From Deltaproteobacteria bacterium (lineage in GTDB: Bacteria; Desulfobacterota; Desulfuromonadia; Geobacterales; JAJYBI01): DNA of 64,000 bases. Positions 8,231 to 16,469 of the stretch are shown one piece after another. How positions within the stretch are numbered: the stretch's first letter is position 1; each line of letters starts with the position of its first letter. Below the pieces are notes generated by a model. The model ran no database searches, was not told the DNA's origin, and worked only from the letters and a program-made list of their open reading frames with translations. The translations under genes and the position numbers were made by a program. Where the stretch lies: contig JAJYBI010000009.1 in the NCBI GenBank assembly GCA_021779095.1, forward strand, positions 1 to 64,000. Direction: 5' to 3'.

Positions 8231-10141
8231 TCACGCCTTGTGCATCAGCTTCAGGAACCGCCCCAGCAGTACGGACCCACGGTAGAAGAGATGCGACGCA
8301 ACGGTGGTATGGATTTCGTCCCTGTTGTCGGCATGTCCGGCGAACAGCACGCCGAAACGGGTCGAAAGCCGGTTGACCTCCGCCAGGCTCCCATCCTGTC
8401 CCGGCTCGTACCTGCCGGGGACCACCAGCATGCTCTTGCCGTCCTCCACGAATCCGGCGACGGCTTCCAGCTCGCGGTCGGACAGCTGCTCCCCACGGGA
8501 CGTATCGCCGAAGAAAAGCCAGCACTGGTTGTATGGCTGGAGCAGGGCGGCGGAGAGCACCGGGGTCTTGCCCCGGTCGGTCGCCTCGACCGTGTACCCC
8601 TTCCGCCGCAGTTCCGTCAGGATCGGAACATTCCCCTCCAGCCCGGTGACTCCGGACAGGTCGTACACCAGAATCTTTCCCTGGACGGGGGAGACGCTGT
8701 TCCGATCGAGCCAGGCGGCGATGTTGTCGATGTACCTGCGGTTGCCGTACAGCTGCGCCGCCGCGGGGGAAAACCGTGCCGTGACCGTGTCGAACACGAC
8801 CCCGCCGCCACCGTCGAGATCGTCGTGGTACGTCGCCACGATGTTCCTGCCCCCCGGGTCCAGGACGACCCGCACATCCGGGTTCTGCTTCCGGATGGCG
8901 TAGGAGCTGCCACCGGACACGGAAGCCACCCCCTTCAGGAGGGAGTTGCCCGTATCCACGCCGGGGACGAACACGAGCCCCTCGAATGCATAGGAGATCA
9001 TGATCGTGCCGATGATGCAGATGGCCATGTAGAGCATGAACACCCGCTTCTTGAAGATGGTCCAGAACATGACCATGGTGGGGATCGCCGTCACCGGGCC
9101 GCCGATCATGAACGCCAGGGCCGCTCCGCCGTCGAGGGTCCCGTCCAGGGAGCTCTTGATGTGGTACAGGATGCTCGATGCGCTGATCTGGTGCAGGAAC
9201 ATGGGAACCGACGCGAGGGTGATCCAGACGATGTTCAGCGGGTCACGCCGCCCGAACAGGCCGTAGATCCAGTCGGGCGGCACGTACCGCTCCACGATCA
9301 TCCCCATGGTCACCCCGACGAGGACGTATTTCCCCACCGGCCAGAGCATCTCCACCGACTTGGCGAGAAAGATCAGAAACTTGTTGCGGGTCCGCACGGC
9401 GACCCGGTTGCCGAACTTCTGCCGGCAGTTGCAGCGCAGCCGCTCGTCGGGGTAGTCCTCGTCGTGGAAATCGCCGACGGCGATGGCCCCCTCGATGAAG
9501 ACGGAGTCGGTGCGGAACCCGTGGTTGCGCAGCAGATGGGTCGCGACCCCCGCCAGAATCCCCATGGAAAAGGCGGCGACGGTCCGGATGACCGTCCACT
9601 CCGGTCCCAGGTCGTTGAGGGTCAGCAGGTAGGTGGAGGGGCTCATGAGCGACGAGGTGATCATGAGGGACATGACCGGGGCGAGCGGCAGCTCGGCGAA
9701 CAGGAGGCTGATCGCGGTCGTCACCGTTCCGCAGGCGCAGAGCGGCGTAATGATACCGATGACAGAGGCGATGAAGACGCTGAAGACACCGTGTTTTCGC
9801 AGTACCCTGTGCAGCTTGACGGCGACCTTGTAGGTGCGCAGGTAGCCGGCCAGCAGGATTCCGACGACAAAGTAGGGGAAGATCTCCCGCAGCTCGCCCA
9901 GAATGCCATGGGGGTTGATCAGAAGGTCCCACATCTCCTTCCCCAGGAGCACGAGGAACGGGTGCTGCGCCTCCGACGGAGCGAGCCCGTGGATGGTGGG
10001 GCCATAGGTCCAGACATGCCAGACGATGAGCGAGAACGAGGCCAGCACCATGAACATCAGCGACTTGTTCGCCTGGTGGTGGTGCCCGGCGGAGCCGTGT
10101 ACCTCGCATGCATTATCCTGTCTGGTGCTGAAGAACTTCAT
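8231..10141 (-). CDS. DUF318/ArsP-type permease fused to a C-terminal GATase-like domain
   Basis: A 636-residue protein; the start at 10141 is chosen with AGG nine bases upstream. Residues ~30-450 are a polytopic permease of the DUF318 (putative metal or metalloid efflux) type, with the characteristic GIITPLCACGTVTTA segment whose cysteines are thought to bind the cargo, and a mirrored second half (GGPVTAIPTMVMFWTIF). The linker contains a Cys pair (LRCNCRQKFG). Residues ~450-620 are soluble and resemble a DUF4350/class-I-glutamine-amidotransferase-like domain (LSDRELEAVAGFVEDGKSML). The fusion is unusual and suggests a periplasmic or cytoplasmic sensing or assembly function joined to transport. 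It lies last in a probable NosD/ResB operon. Confidence 0.7.
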   Translation of the reverse strand: MKFFSTRQDNACEVHGSAGHHHQANKSLMFMVLASFSLIVWHVWTYGPTIHGLAPSEAQHPFLVLLGKEMWDLLINPHGILGELREIFPYFVVGILLAGYLRTYKVAVKLHRVLRKHGVFSVFIASVIGIITPLCACGTVTTAISLLFAELPLAPVMSLMITSSLMSPSTYLLTLNDLGPEWTVIRTVAAFSMGILAGVATHLLRNHGFRTDSVFIEGAIAVGDFHDEDYPDERLRCNCRQKFGNRVAVRTRNKFLIFLAKSVEMLWPVGKYVLVGVTMGMIVERYVPPDWIYGLFGRRDPLNIVWITLASVPMFLHQISASSILYHIKSSLDGTLDGGAALAFMIGGPVTAIPTMVMFWTIFKKRVFMLYMAICIIGTIMISYAFEGLVFVPGVDTGNSLLKGVASVSGGSSYAIRKQNPDVRVVLDPGGRNIVATYHDDLDGGGGVVFDTVTARFSPAAAQLYGNRRYIDNIAAWLDRNSVSPVQGKILVYDLSGVTGLEGNVPILTELRRKGYTVEATDRGKTPVLSAALLQPYNQCWLFFGDTSRGEQLSDRELEAVAGFVEDGKSMLVVPGRYEPGQDGSLAEVNRLSTRFGVLFAGHADNRDEIHTTVASHLFYRGSVLLGRFLKLMHKA

Positions 10142-10235
10142 CGCTGAACCTACCTCCCGAAATCCGGCCAATCAGCCATACCGATGCTCTGTCGGCGGCA
10201 CGGCGGAACGTATCCCGGCGCCGAGCATCGCCTGC

Positions 10236-11252
10236 CTACACTGCTTCACCCTGCACGGCGGCAACGCCTCGACGGCCGCGGAACCTTCTGAAAAAAGCAA
10301 GAACCGCGCCTAAGGAAACGATCGCAAATCCGCAGAACACGAGCGGCCGCCCCGGGTCCCTGACGATCTGGATGCCGGCATAGAGCCGACCGGCCTCGTC
10401 GCGCGAGACCTGCGTGTTGTAGAAATACAGCCCGTGCCAGACGAACGGACCGTTGATCTCTGCCGTCCCGGACACGGGAGGACCGCCATAACCGGACAGC
10501 TGCAGGTCGACCCACATCCTCTTCAGTTGGAAATTCTTATACGCGACCAGTTTGAATGCATAGGGGAAATCGGCCGGAAGGGTGCTGGCTCCCGAGGTAT
10601 CGGCCGTGCCGATCAACCGGTTCTGCCGCAGGACGGTGAGCTGGAGGTTGAGGGTCACGGGGTCCAGCGTCGCCGCTTCAATCCGGTATCCGTCGAGATC
10701 GAAACCTTCACCGGTCCTGAGCGTGAAAAGGCCGATCTTCTTCGTGCCGCGCAGCACCCCCACCCGAACCGGCACCGGATAATAGTCGAGATGGACACGC
10801 GGGATGGCAAGGTTCATCCCCAGCGGGGCGTCCCGCTTCATGTCCCAGCGGTAGGCCTGGTCGACGGACGTGCCTTCATAGATATTGACGGTCGACACGT
10901 AACCGAAGGCGGTTGCGATACAGCCGGCCAGGGTCAGCAGCACCCCACCGTGGATGACCAGTGTGGACCTCGCCACCTGCCTCCACCTTCTGATGGAGCA
11001 GACGACGAGGTTCAGGGCCAAGAGCGCGATGAGGCAGACAAAAAGGGGACTGGAATAGATCGTACGTGTCCCGGAAAGGGTACCGGGAATCGCGACTACG
11101 CAGATCGCCGCAAAGAGCGCAAGCGTCAGCTCGGTGGAGGCCAGGAATTTTGCTATATCGGTATATATGCGCTGGAAAGACAAAAACCCGTCCCGAGAAA
11201 ACCGGCGAGCGCCATCGGCCCGTTTCGTCGGGACCTCCGCGTTCCGTGACAC
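10236..11252 (-). CDS. ResB-like membrane protein (cytochrome c biogenesis type)
   Basis: A 338-residue membrane protein with the ResB/Ccs1 layout: three transmembrane helices within residues 35-125, a large periplasmic domain (NIYEGTSVDQAYRWD, DYYPVPVRVG, FDLDGYRIEAATLDP) and one C-terminal helix near residue 305. ResB with ResC (CcsA) delivers haem to apocytochromes in the system II maturation pathway. Here the ORF is shorter than classical ResB and has no CcsA gene beside it, so it may serve a specialised function in this operon or pair with a CcsA elsewhere. It starts 13 bp after the periplasmic-binding-like gene. Confidence 0.8.
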   Translation of the reverse strand: MSRNAEVPTKRADGARRFSRDGFLSFQRIYTDIAKFLASTELTLALFAAICVVAIPGTLSGTRTIYSSPLFVCLIALLALNLVVCSIRRWRQVARSTLVIHGGVLLTLAGCIATAFGYVSTVNIYEGTSVDQAYRWDMKRDAPLGMNLAIPRVHLDYYPVPVRVGVLRGTKKIGLFTLRTGEGFDLDGYRIEAATLDPVTLNLQLTVLRQNRLIGTADTSGASTLPADFPYAFKLVAYKNFQLKRMWVDLQLSGYGGPPVSGTAEINGPFVWHGLYFYNTQVSRDEAGRLYAGIQIVRDPGRPLVFCGFAIVSLGAVLAFFRRFRGRRGVAAVQGEAV

Positions 11253-11265
11253 CGCCGGCGAAACG

Positions 11266-11844
11266 TCAGATCAATCTTTTCGCTTTCAGGAAATCCCGCG
11301 CCACGGTCTTCGGCTTTTCTTCACCCTTCACGGCGCGCAGCAGCCGGGCCGAGGTACCGTCGTTCAGGATGCCGGACAGCTTGCTCAGAAGCTTCGGCAG
11401 GGCGGGCAGGTTCCCCAAGGTATCGGTGGAGAGGACGGGGGCGTAGAGCTGTGGATGCCCCGAACCATGGATCATGCCGAACGGCGCCAGCCAGACCAGG
11501 TTCAGGCTCTTGCGGTACTCGCGCTTCACGGTCTCGTAGGCGACCTGCGGACTGCTCTCCTTCGGCAGGTGCATCACGTCCAGCGCCCGGTCGGTGTTCT
11601 CGATGATGAGGCCGAGCTTCCCCTGCCTCATCGCCTGGTACATCTCGCCGGCATTCTTGTAATCCACCACCTTCACCGTGGTGCCGGTACGCTCCGCCAG
11701 CAGTACGGAGACCATCTCCGCCAGCAGCTGTTCGTTCTCCGCCCCGGTAATGCCGACATACAGGGTCTTGCCGACACAGGCATGGGCCAGCCCAACCCCG
11801 GAAAGGGTAATCGCAACCAGTACCGCTACAACGAGTTTACGCAT
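11266..11844 (-). CDS. small OpuAC-like periplasmic substrate-binding protein
   Basis: A 192-residue exported protein. The start at 11844 follows AGAGGTG; the signal peptide MRKLVVAVLVAITLSGVGLA ends near Cys23, but the sequence is not a standard lipobox. The mature part resembles the QAT-family (OpuAC) domain: LYVGITGAENEQLLAEMVSV, TVKVVDYKNAGEMYQAMRQG, LGLIIENTDRAL. At about 170 residues it is shorter than usual binding proteins and probably contains one lobe or a reduced fold. The ligand is unknown, and no ABC transporter subunit is encoded nearby. It lies between a carboxypeptidase-regulatory-like protein and ResB. Confidence 0.7.
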   Translation of the reverse strand: MRKLVVAVLVAITLSGVGLAHACVGKTLYVGITGAENEQLLAEMVSVLLAERTGTTVKVVDYKNAGEMYQAMRQGKLGLIIENTDRALDVMHLPKESSPQVAYETVKREYRKSLNLVWLAPFGMIHGSGHPQLYAPVLSTDTLGNLPALPKLLSKLSGILNDGTSARLLRAVKGEEKPKTVARDFLKAKRLI

Positions 11845-11922
11845 GGTTTCACCTCTTCTCTTCACGCGACTGCCGGCGCGCACCGCCGGCCATGTTCGGG
11901 ACAACAGTCGACCCCACTACCA

Positions 11923-11941
11923 GAAAATCGTTCTCATTTTA
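11923..11941 (-). promoter_or_regulatory. weak Fur-box-like sequence
   Basis: The plus-strand run GAAAATCGTTCTCATTTTA matches 12 of 19 positions of the Fur consensus GATAATGATAATCATTATC. It overlaps the stop codon of the carboxypeptidase-regulatory-like gene and lies ~80 bp before the OpuAC-like gene, an AT-rich spot in a GC-rich region. Iron control of the last genes of this operon is possible, but the match is borderline. Confidence 0.2.
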
Positions 11942-12638
11942 ATGTAACATCAGAAGTAATAGCAACCCCTATTTTCGCGGGAGAAACGGTCAGTTCCCGG
12001 GCCGGCACCTGTGCCGGAGGGGGGGGAAACACCGTTGCTGCCCCGAGATAGAACTGTCCCGCGGGAAGGTACAAAAGATACCGCCCGGTCCGGTCCGTCC
12101 AGGCGGAGACGAAATCGGGGAGGACGGTAGCGACCTTCTCCCGCTGGGCGAAGACATAGGCGTTCGGAACCGGCTTGCCGGCAACATCCAGCACCCGCCC
12201 GCTCACCTTCGTGAACGCATTCTTTTCGCGCTGCCGGCTCTGGGCCAGTTCGCGCAGGTCGGCAACGCTGAAGTCCTGCTCCAGCTGGCTGTCGCCGTAC
12301 GGCTCAATGATCGTCGGCTCCCCGGAATGGCGCATCCCCAGCTGAAGCGGGCCGAATTTTTCCCCCTGCCGCACCCGGGCGACGGCCCAGTACTTTCCTT
12401 CGGGGAGTTCGATGGAATACCGGCCGTCACGCTCCGTCTTCGGCGAGATGTACTCGGCCGGGCGCCGGGTGTTGGTGCTGTCGTAGACGAAGACCTCGGC
12501 CCCCTCCACGGGGTGGCCGGACAGGTCGGTGACCGTGCCGTGCAGCACGAAGAGCCCGGACGCGGCGCCGGCGGCGACGACCGTCGCCGGAAGAACCACC
12601 AGGAGAGCCAGCAGAAACGGGACGAGACGCCGGATCAT
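11934..12638 (-). CDS. secreted carboxypeptidase-regulatory-like domain protein
   Basis: A 234-residue protein with a signal peptide (MIRRLVPFLLALLVVLPATV). The mature part has two carboxypeptidase-regulatory-like (CnaB-like, transthyretin-fold) beta-sandwich domains: VTDLSGHPVEGAEVFVYDS with RDGRYSIELPEGKYWAVA, and VLDVAGKPVPNAYVFAQR with RTGRYLLYLPAGQFYLGA. These modules are structural or binding domains with no catalytic residues. The gene is preceded by GAGGTGG, and its ATG overlaps the NosD-like stop by 4 bp. The sibling 15456-16253 protein has the same two-domain plan, so both may play parallel roles on the cell surface. Confidence 0.78.
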   Translation of the reverse strand: MIRRLVPFLLALLVVLPATVVAAGAASGLFVLHGTVTDLSGHPVEGAEVFVYDSTNTRRPAEYISPKTERDGRYSIELPEGKYWAVARVRQGEKFGPLQLGMRHSGEPTIIEPYGDSQLEQDFSVADLRELAQSRQREKNAFTKVSGRVLDVAGKPVPNAYVFAQREKVATVLPDFVSAWTDRTGRYLLYLPAGQFYLGAATVFPPPPAQVPARELTVSPAKIGVAITSDVTLK

Positions 12639-15118
12639 TTTTCCACCTCAAGGCCGGTCGGAACCGGCTCCTTCCGGAACGGCTCGTACAGCACCTTGCC
12701 GAGCCCCGGTTCCCGGCGGCCGTCGAAGAAGCCGGCGGCGGGGTTGCCGCTCCCCCACCAGTTGTCGCGGGCATCCACGTCCTCGTTGTCGAAATCCCCC
12801 ACCCGGACGTTGTAGCTGCTGTTGGCGTAGATGTTGTTGCGGTGCAGGACGATCCCCCCGCCTTTTTCCCGGACGAAGACCCCCGTCTCGTTCCGGGTGA
12901 TGACGTTGTCGGTAAAGGTCCCGATTCCCAGGTACTGGCGGATGCCGATGGTATTGTCGGCGAAGATGTTACGGGTAACCGTCACCGGGCCGCTGCGAAA
13001 CCGCATGCCGCCGAAGCAGTGAGCAAACCGGGAATCGGTCAGGAGCAGGTTGGTGAAATGGCTGTGCAGCCCCCAGTTGGCGTACTCGAAGACGGCATGG
13101 GAGATGACGCTGTTGTTGGCGTGCTCCAGCTGGATCTCGTCCCAGGAGCCCGGCTTCCGGCCGTCGCGCGCGGTAAAGACGATCTCCCGCGACGGCGTGC
13201 CGGCGGCATGCAGCGTGCCGCTCACCAGGAGGCCGCTCCCCTTGGCAAAGCTCACCCGCGTCGCGGGGGAGATGGACAGCTGGGCGTCCCGGGCCACCTC
13301 CGGCTTGCCGCTCACCACGATCTCGCCGTCCCAGACGACCGACGTGTCGATCTCCGGCAGCGGCCAGACAAAGGGGAGCGGCTTTACCGCATCCGCCTCG
13401 TGGACCACCTTGCCCCGTGCCGGATCGTCCAGCCGGTCGCACAGGACCTTTTCCACGTCGTCGCCCCCCCACCAGTTGCCGGTGGCAGTCACGTCGTCCT
13501 TCCCTTCGTGATCGATGGCGAACAGGCCGTTGCGGACGAAGTTATTGCCGTCGACGGTACCCGAGAAGGAGATGATGCCGATCCCCCGCTCGCCGTTGCC
13601 GGCGAACTGGTTCCCCCTGACGGCGGCCCGCACATCCTGGACGCTCATGCCGTTGATGCCGTTCTCTCCGACGAAATTCCCGGCAAACTCCAGATTGTCT
13701 CCGTTCTTCATGGAGACCCCGGTCTCCGTGTTGCCGGTGATCACGTTCCTTGCGAAGCTGCCGTAGTACAGGTCCGCCACCAGCAGGCCGTACCGGTTGC
13801 CGTCGAACAGGTTCTCCTCGACGACCACGACCCCCTCGCGCACCCGCAGCCCCTCCCGCAGGTTGCTCAGGAACCGGTTCCCCCTGATCTGCAGGTTGTT
13901 CCGGAGGAAGTTCCCCCCCACGTAGTTGTCGCAGACGGTATTGCCGGTGAACGTCACCTCGGAGTTCCGTCCCTGCACGCCGCTTCTGTTGTGGTAAAAC
14001 CAGTTGTCCCGCAGAAGGACCGTCGACTCCTGGAACTGCATCCCCCGCATGTTGTTGCACAGAATCGAGCCGGTCACCGCAACGTTGGCGAAATGGAAAT
14101 GGAGCCCGCGATAGGCGTCCTCGATCTGGCAGTATTCGACCAGGTTCCGGGTACCATCGCTGTTCATGATGTTGATGGCGTCCCAGTCCCCCGGATGGCG
14201 ATCCTTCTCCGCCGACCGGAAGACGATGGGGTGTGCGGCGCTCCCCTTGGCGATGAGGACCCCCTGGATCAGCAGACCGTTCTCGCCGATGCCGTCCCGG
14301 TTCGTGTCCTTTTTCGAAAACTCCACCAGCGTGCCGGGCAGGAGCACCAGCCGGCTCCCCTCGGGAACCCGGACGAGACCGTTCACCTGGACACGCCCCT
14401 GCCAGATCGTGTCCCCCCGCAGCACCTCGTCGCCGTAGATCCTCCCCACCGGCATTCCGGTCGGTGCGCGGTACGCGGCAAGCTCCTTGGATGCGCGGTA
14501 GTTCGCCTCGTACCGGTCCCGCTTCCGGTTTCCCGAAACCGCGCAGTCGCGGCAGACCACCTTCATCCCGGTGTTGGCGAAGATACCGTAGTCGTTGCCG
14601 GTGACCGTCACCCGGTCGGCAGTCACCTCGCCCGCAACCCCCGTGGCGGAAATGCCGTACCGGTTTCCCGTGAGTTCTGCATCCGCGAGGCGCGCGTTGC
14701 CGGCTACGACGGCAAGGCCCGATTCCGCGTGGTAGATGCGGCACCAGTGCAGGTCGGCAACCCCGCCGTCCACCACGATCCCCGCCCAGCTCCCGGCGCT
14801 CAACCCCTTGGCGGCCTCAAAGGTGACGGGAGCGTCCTTCGTCCCTTCCACCACAAGATGCCCCCGTACCGTGATCTCGGTCAGCGGAGACAGGTATTCC
14901 GGGTCGGTCTTGGTGCTTTCCGCCTTCGCCACACGGACCACGGTGCCCGGGGCGACGGTGAGCGTCACCCCTGCGGGGACGAGAACGTCATCCGAGAGGA
15001 CGACCTCGCCGTGCCAGGACGTATCCGCGGTCAGCACTGCGGCGGAAGAGAGCGACGGGATAAAGAAGCAGATAAACGCAACGAAGAGGCAGATATTTCT
15101 GATGAAACGCATGGTCAT
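12635..15118 (-). CDS. NosD-like right-handed beta-helix periplasmic protein
   Basis: An 827-residue exported protein; the ATG at 15118 (or 15112) precedes a signal peptide ending near SLSSAAVLT. The whole mature chain is built of parallel beta-helix (PbH1) repeats of the form NxFxxNxxGI, for example YHNRSGVQGRNSEVTFTGNT, arranged in about three blocks each introduced by a DTxWxGE(V/I) segment (near residues 37, 270 and 620). This repeat is shared with NosD, which helps insert copper into nitrous oxide reductase, but also with many carbohydrate-active or surface proteins. No nos genes are present, so a metal role is only suggested by the ResB and permease neighbours. First gene of its operon. 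Confidence 0.75.
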   Translation of the reverse strand: MTMRFIRNICLFVAFICFFIPSLSSAAVLTADTSWHGEVVLSDDVLVPAGVTLTVAPGTVVRVAKAESTKTDPEYLSPLTEITVRGHLVVEGTKDAPVTFEAAKGLSAGSWAGIVVDGGVADLHWCRIYHAESGLAVVAGNARLADAELTGNRYGISATGVAGEVTADRVTVTGNDYGIFANTGMKVVCRDCAVSGNRKRDRYEANYRASKELAAYRAPTGMPVGRIYGDEVLRGDTIWQGRVQVNGLVRVPEGSRLVLLPGTLVEFSKKDTNRDGIGENGLLIQGVLIAKGSAAHPIVFRSAEKDRHPGDWDAINIMNSDGTRNLVEYCQIEDAYRGLHFHFANVAVTGSILCNNMRGMQFQESTVLLRDNWFYHNRSGVQGRNSEVTFTGNTVCDNYVGGNFLRNNLQIRGNRFLSNLREGLRVREGVVVVEENLFDGNRYGLLVADLYYGSFARNVITGNTETGVSMKNGDNLEFAGNFVGENGINGMSVQDVRAAVRGNQFAGNGERGIGIISFSGTVDGNNFVRNGLFAIDHEGKDDVTATGNWWGGDDVEKVLCDRLDDPARGKVVHEADAVKPLPFVWPLPEIDTSVVWDGEIVVSGKPEVARDAQLSISPATRVSFAKGSGLLVSGTLHAAGTPSREIVFTARDGRKPGSWDEIQLEHANNSVISHAVFEYANWGLHSHFTNLLLTDSRFAHCFGGMRFRSGPVTVTRNIFADNTIGIRQYLGIGTFTDNVITRNETGVFVREKGGGIVLHRNNIYANSSYNVRVGDFDNEDVDARDNWWGSGNPAAGFFDGRREPGLGKVLYEPFRKEPVPTGLEVEK

Positions 15119-15202
15119 AGTGTGGTGATCCGGGTGAATCGGCGGACCGGAGACGAACGGAGGTGTCGGACAAGCAGCGGTCAGCGCCGAATGTGCTGAG
15201 TC

Positions 15203-15232
15203 ACTATACCGTATCCGGCAGAAAAAAGGCAA
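15203..15232 (-). promoter_or_regulatory. putative sigma-70 promoter of the NosD-like operon
   Basis: On the minus strand a TTGCCT -35 (15232-15227) and a TATAGT -10 (15208-15203) are separated by 18 bp. The start point would be near 15196, giving a leader of about 78 nt to the ATG at 15118. It lies directly downstream of the terminator of the peptide gene, so the NosD operon appears to have its own promoter. Confidence 0.5.
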
Positions 15233-15286
15233 AGCTAAAGTGGCCGGTCGGCCCCGGTGCCCGCTGTCGCCCGGCCCCTGCAACGC

Positions 15287-15314
15287 AAAAGGCCCGCGAT
15301 AACGCAGGCCCTTT
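15287..15314 (-). terminator. rho-independent terminator after peptide gene copy 1
   Basis: The stem has 12 bp, including one T-G and one G-T pair, formed by AAAGGGCCTGCG and CGCGGGCCTTTT on the minus strand, around a TTAT loop. The 3' arm runs into four T residues. It begins 23 bp past the TGA of the 19-residue peptide gene and should end that transcript. Confidence 0.8.
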
Positions 15315-15337
15315 CCGGTCGATTGTTCCGTACGACT

Positions 15338-15397
15338 TCAGCAGGGATGCACGACGGCGCTCCCGACGATTCTGGGGGTAACGTAGGATTTTTTCAT
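15338..15397 (-). CDS. 19-residue conserved peptide, copy 1 (YxxPxI motif, C-terminal Cys)
   Basis: A complete gene of 20 codons encoding MKKSYVTPRIVGSAVVHPC, with a strong AAGGAGG ribosome site seven bases before the ATG and a terminator shortly after the stop. A second copy at 41724-41783 encodes MKKSYVTPKIVGSAVVHPC. Between them 12 codons differ synonymously and only one residue changes (Arg to Lys), which is the signature of selection on the peptide. The motif KxYxxPxI resembles the leader element (YxxPxL) bound by PqqD-like recognition domains in lasso-peptide and related systems. There is no signal peptide or hydrophobic helix. The C-terminal HPC could be modified or bind a metal. It is last in a short operon, 58 bp after the carboxypeptidase-regulatory-like gene. 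Function unknown. Confidence 0.82.
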   Translation of the reverse strand: MKKSYVTPRIVGSAVVHPC

Positions 15398-15455
15398 CTG
15401 ACTGCCTCCTTTCGATAAAATATCCGGCGTTCCGGTTACCGGAACCGCAAAGTGG

Positions 15456-16253
15456 TTAGCGTGGTGGTGGACCGCTCCTGTTCGCCCCCGGCCCCCTCCC
15501 GGCGAACTCGACTACCTTGATCGTGATGCCTCCGGTGGAACTACCGGCCCTGGTCACGACGGCAACCGGCGTTTTCTCGCCGTAGGTGCCGATGAACGAC
15601 CCGACGTTGGGGGCACCGCCGGCGTAGATGTCGCGCGCCTTCAGAAAGTAGCTGCCGCTTCCGTCCACCCGCAGCACGAACCTGCCGTCCGCACCGGCCT
15701 TTTCGGAAACGAAAAGCGGCTTACCCACCATATTGGGGCTCAGGTAGGCAAACACCAGTGCACCGTTCACCGGCTTGCCCGCCTCGTCCACCACGACCCC
15801 CGTGATGGTGGTCAGGCCGGCGACCGTCCCGGATGGCGGAACGAACGGCACCGCCCCACGGACCGTGCCGAGCTTGATAGTTTGGCCGCTTTTGACTACA
15901 TATCGCCGGTGCGATCCAAAATAAACGAGGTCACCCTCGTGCGGCGGACGGATCTGCCCCTTCTCGTTCAGCGGTTTGATCGCACCGAGATAGTAGGTCC
16001 CCGGCGGTATTTCGGCGGTAAAACCGCCGTTTGCCTCGATGGGAATCACTTCATCAGGCACGCGCCAGTACTTTTCCGGTGACGGCGGAGGCCCCGAGGC
16101 GGCATTGAAGAGAAAAACCTTGCCGCCGCCGAGACTTGCTCCGTCTTTCGCAAGGAGGGTCCCGGTGATAAAACCGGTCCTAGCGGCAGCCCATACCGTC
16201 GCCGCCATGCACAATAGAAACGCCGCAAGCAGAAGTACCGATCTTCGTACCAT
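15456..16253 (-). CDS. secreted carboxypeptidase-regulatory-like domain protein
   Basis: A 265-residue protein with a signal peptide (MVRRSVLLLAAFLLCMAATVWA). Two transthyretin-like domains are visible: residues ~30-115 (GFITGTLLAKDGASLGGGKV ... GGFTAEIPPGTYYLGAI) and ~150-245 (ITGVVVDEAGKPVNGALVFA ... GRFVLRVDGSGSYFLKA). The tail is Gly/Pro/Arg-rich and disordered. It has the same architecture as the 11934-12638 protein. Such modules are usually structural; in multihaem clusters they may serve as surface adaptors, but this is inference. The downstream neighbour is the 19-residue peptide gene, with no terminator between them, so both are likely one transcript. Confidence 0.75.
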   Translation of the reverse strand: MVRRSVLLLAAFLLCMAATVWAAARTGFITGTLLAKDGASLGGGKVFLFNAASGPPPSPEKYWRVPDEVIPIEANGGFTAEIPPGTYYLGAIKPLNEKGQIRPPHEGDLVYFGSHRRYVVKSGQTIKLGTVRGAVPFVPPSGTVAGLTTITGVVVDEAGKPVNGALVFAYLSPNMVGKPLFVSEKAGADGRFVLRVDGSGSYFLKARDIYAGGAPNVGSFIGTYGEKTPVAVVTRAGSSTGGITIKVVEFAGRGPGANRSGPPPR

Positions 16254-16314
16254 GTCAGTCCCCCTTTATACCGCCTCCACCGCAGGGCGGAACAAGAAAG
16301 ATCGCGTTCCGACC

Positions 16315-16333
16315 GCCGACACTTCGTGTCGGC
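16315..16333. repeat. perfect inverted repeat in the sulfatase/carrier intergenic region
   Basis: The arms GCCGACAC and GTGTCGGC form an 8-bp stem around TTC in the 216-bp space between the sulfatase-like gene and the carboxypeptidase-regulatory-like gene. There is no T run on either side, so it is more likely a transcript-end stabiliser or protein-binding site than a classical terminator. The rest of the spacer shows nothing clear. Confidence 0.45.
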
Positions 16334-16469
16334 AAAAGATGGGTATGCAACGGATATCTGGGGAAGAATAACATACTGCCCCGTTTCCGCCAGAAAACCG
16401 GAGAATTAATTTCCACTGAGCATCCAGGCAAGGTCCGAAGGACAGACGACGAGCGTCCTCCCTTCCTCC

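Noticed and set aside
12842..15199. A long open frame on the plus strand across the NosD-like gene
   Set aside because: It is antisense to a gene with signal peptide and repeats, has no family features, and is explained by high GC third positions.
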